A stretch of DNA of 5,634 bases, taken from the NCBI GenBank assembly GCA_905373185.1, contig CAJPSE010000124.1:1-5634 (forward strand). The letters are read 5' to 3'. Positions within the stretch are counted from its first letter, which is position 1. Each line of letters begins with the position of its first letter. Below the pieces are notes generated by a model that was not told the DNA's origin, ran no database searches, and worked only from the letters and a program-made list of their open reading frames with translations. Positions 5,488 through 5,634 of this stretch are shown here, one piece after another. The translations under genes and the position numbers were made by a program. The DNA comes from an uncultured Fretibacterium sp. (GTDB lineage: Bacteria > Synergistota > Synergistia > Synergistales > Aminobacteriaceae).

Positions 5488-5634
5488 TTATCGTTTTTTC
5501 ATCCTCGAGGCCAGCGGAAGGAGCCCCAGCAGGGCCAGGAAGGCGTAGCCCGCGCTGCATCCGCCACCACCGCCGCCACTACCGCCGCCGCCAGAGGCTT
5601 TTCCGGACGTGACCGTGAAGTTGACGACCTCGGA
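5488..5634 (-). CDS. Synerg-CTERM sorting-domain protein (3' end only)
   Basis: Only the last 48 residues and TAA stop are visible; the gene runs off the right edge. After SEVVNFTVTSGKAS, which looks like the last strand of an extracellular beta domain, comes a linker of ten Gly and one Ser. Then follow Cys, SAGYAFLALLGLLPLA as a single hydrophobic helix, and SRMKKR. This order (flexible linker, Cys, helix, basic end) matches the Synerg-CTERM C-terminal signal of Synergistota, thought to direct exported proteins to surface processing or anchoring like other CTERM systems. The protein is thus inferred to be secreted and held at the envelope, with its working domain outside this window. The Gly codons form a run of CCN-type triplets on the plus strand (5560-5592) that could be prone to slippage. 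A clear terminator follows. Confidence 0.88.
   Translation of the reverse strand, partial: SEVVNFTVTSGKASGGGGSGGGGGGCSAGYAFLALLGLLPLASRMKKR

Overview
The window is very GC-rich and almost fully coding. The best clue to the organism is a partial gene at the right edge. Its last residues are a Gly/Ser-rich linker, one Cys, a hydrophobic helix and a basic end (GCSAGYAFLALLGLLP, then SRMKKR). This matches the Synerg-CTERM putative sorting signal known from Synergistota, so the DNA most likely comes from a high-GC member of that phylum. The genus cannot be told from this window.

Left block, plus strand (1-2989): the tail of an unidentified gene (tentative) overlaps by TTGA a SUI1/YciH-family translation factor that starts at TTG. 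A 131-bp, relatively AT-rich gap follows; it carries three exact copies and one degraded copy of a 14-bp motif. Next is a HAD-family phosphatase whose reading frame breaks near a G4 run at 1205-1208; the rest of the protein, about 156 residues of unknown function, continues in the next frame to 1678. Then comes rarA (an AAA+ ATPase acting at stalled replication forks), whose start lies in a 13-bp tandem duplication.

Middle block, minus strand (5236 down to 2979): a compact three-gene operon. It encodes a YbaK/EbsC-type aminoacyl-tRNA deacylase, the 16S rRNA dimethyltransferase RsmA/KsgA (GTGA overlap) and a multi-pass membrane protein of unknown function 9 nt downstream. The membrane gene meets rarA tail to tail with an 11-bp overlap. 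Two genes of this operon act on translation quality (tRNA proofreading, ribosome maturation), and yciH on the other strand also concerns initiation, so the window is mostly translation and genome-maintenance housekeeping.

Right edge (5237-5634): a 251-bp gap holds a probable sigma70-type promoter for the operon, a possible 24-codon ORF, and a strong intrinsic terminator for the Synerg-CTERM gene, which enters from beyond the window. I see no mobile element, CRISPR array, RNA gene or defence system. The unusual points are the frameshifted HAD gene, the repeat cluster before it, the start-site duplication at rarA and the unidentified membrane protein.
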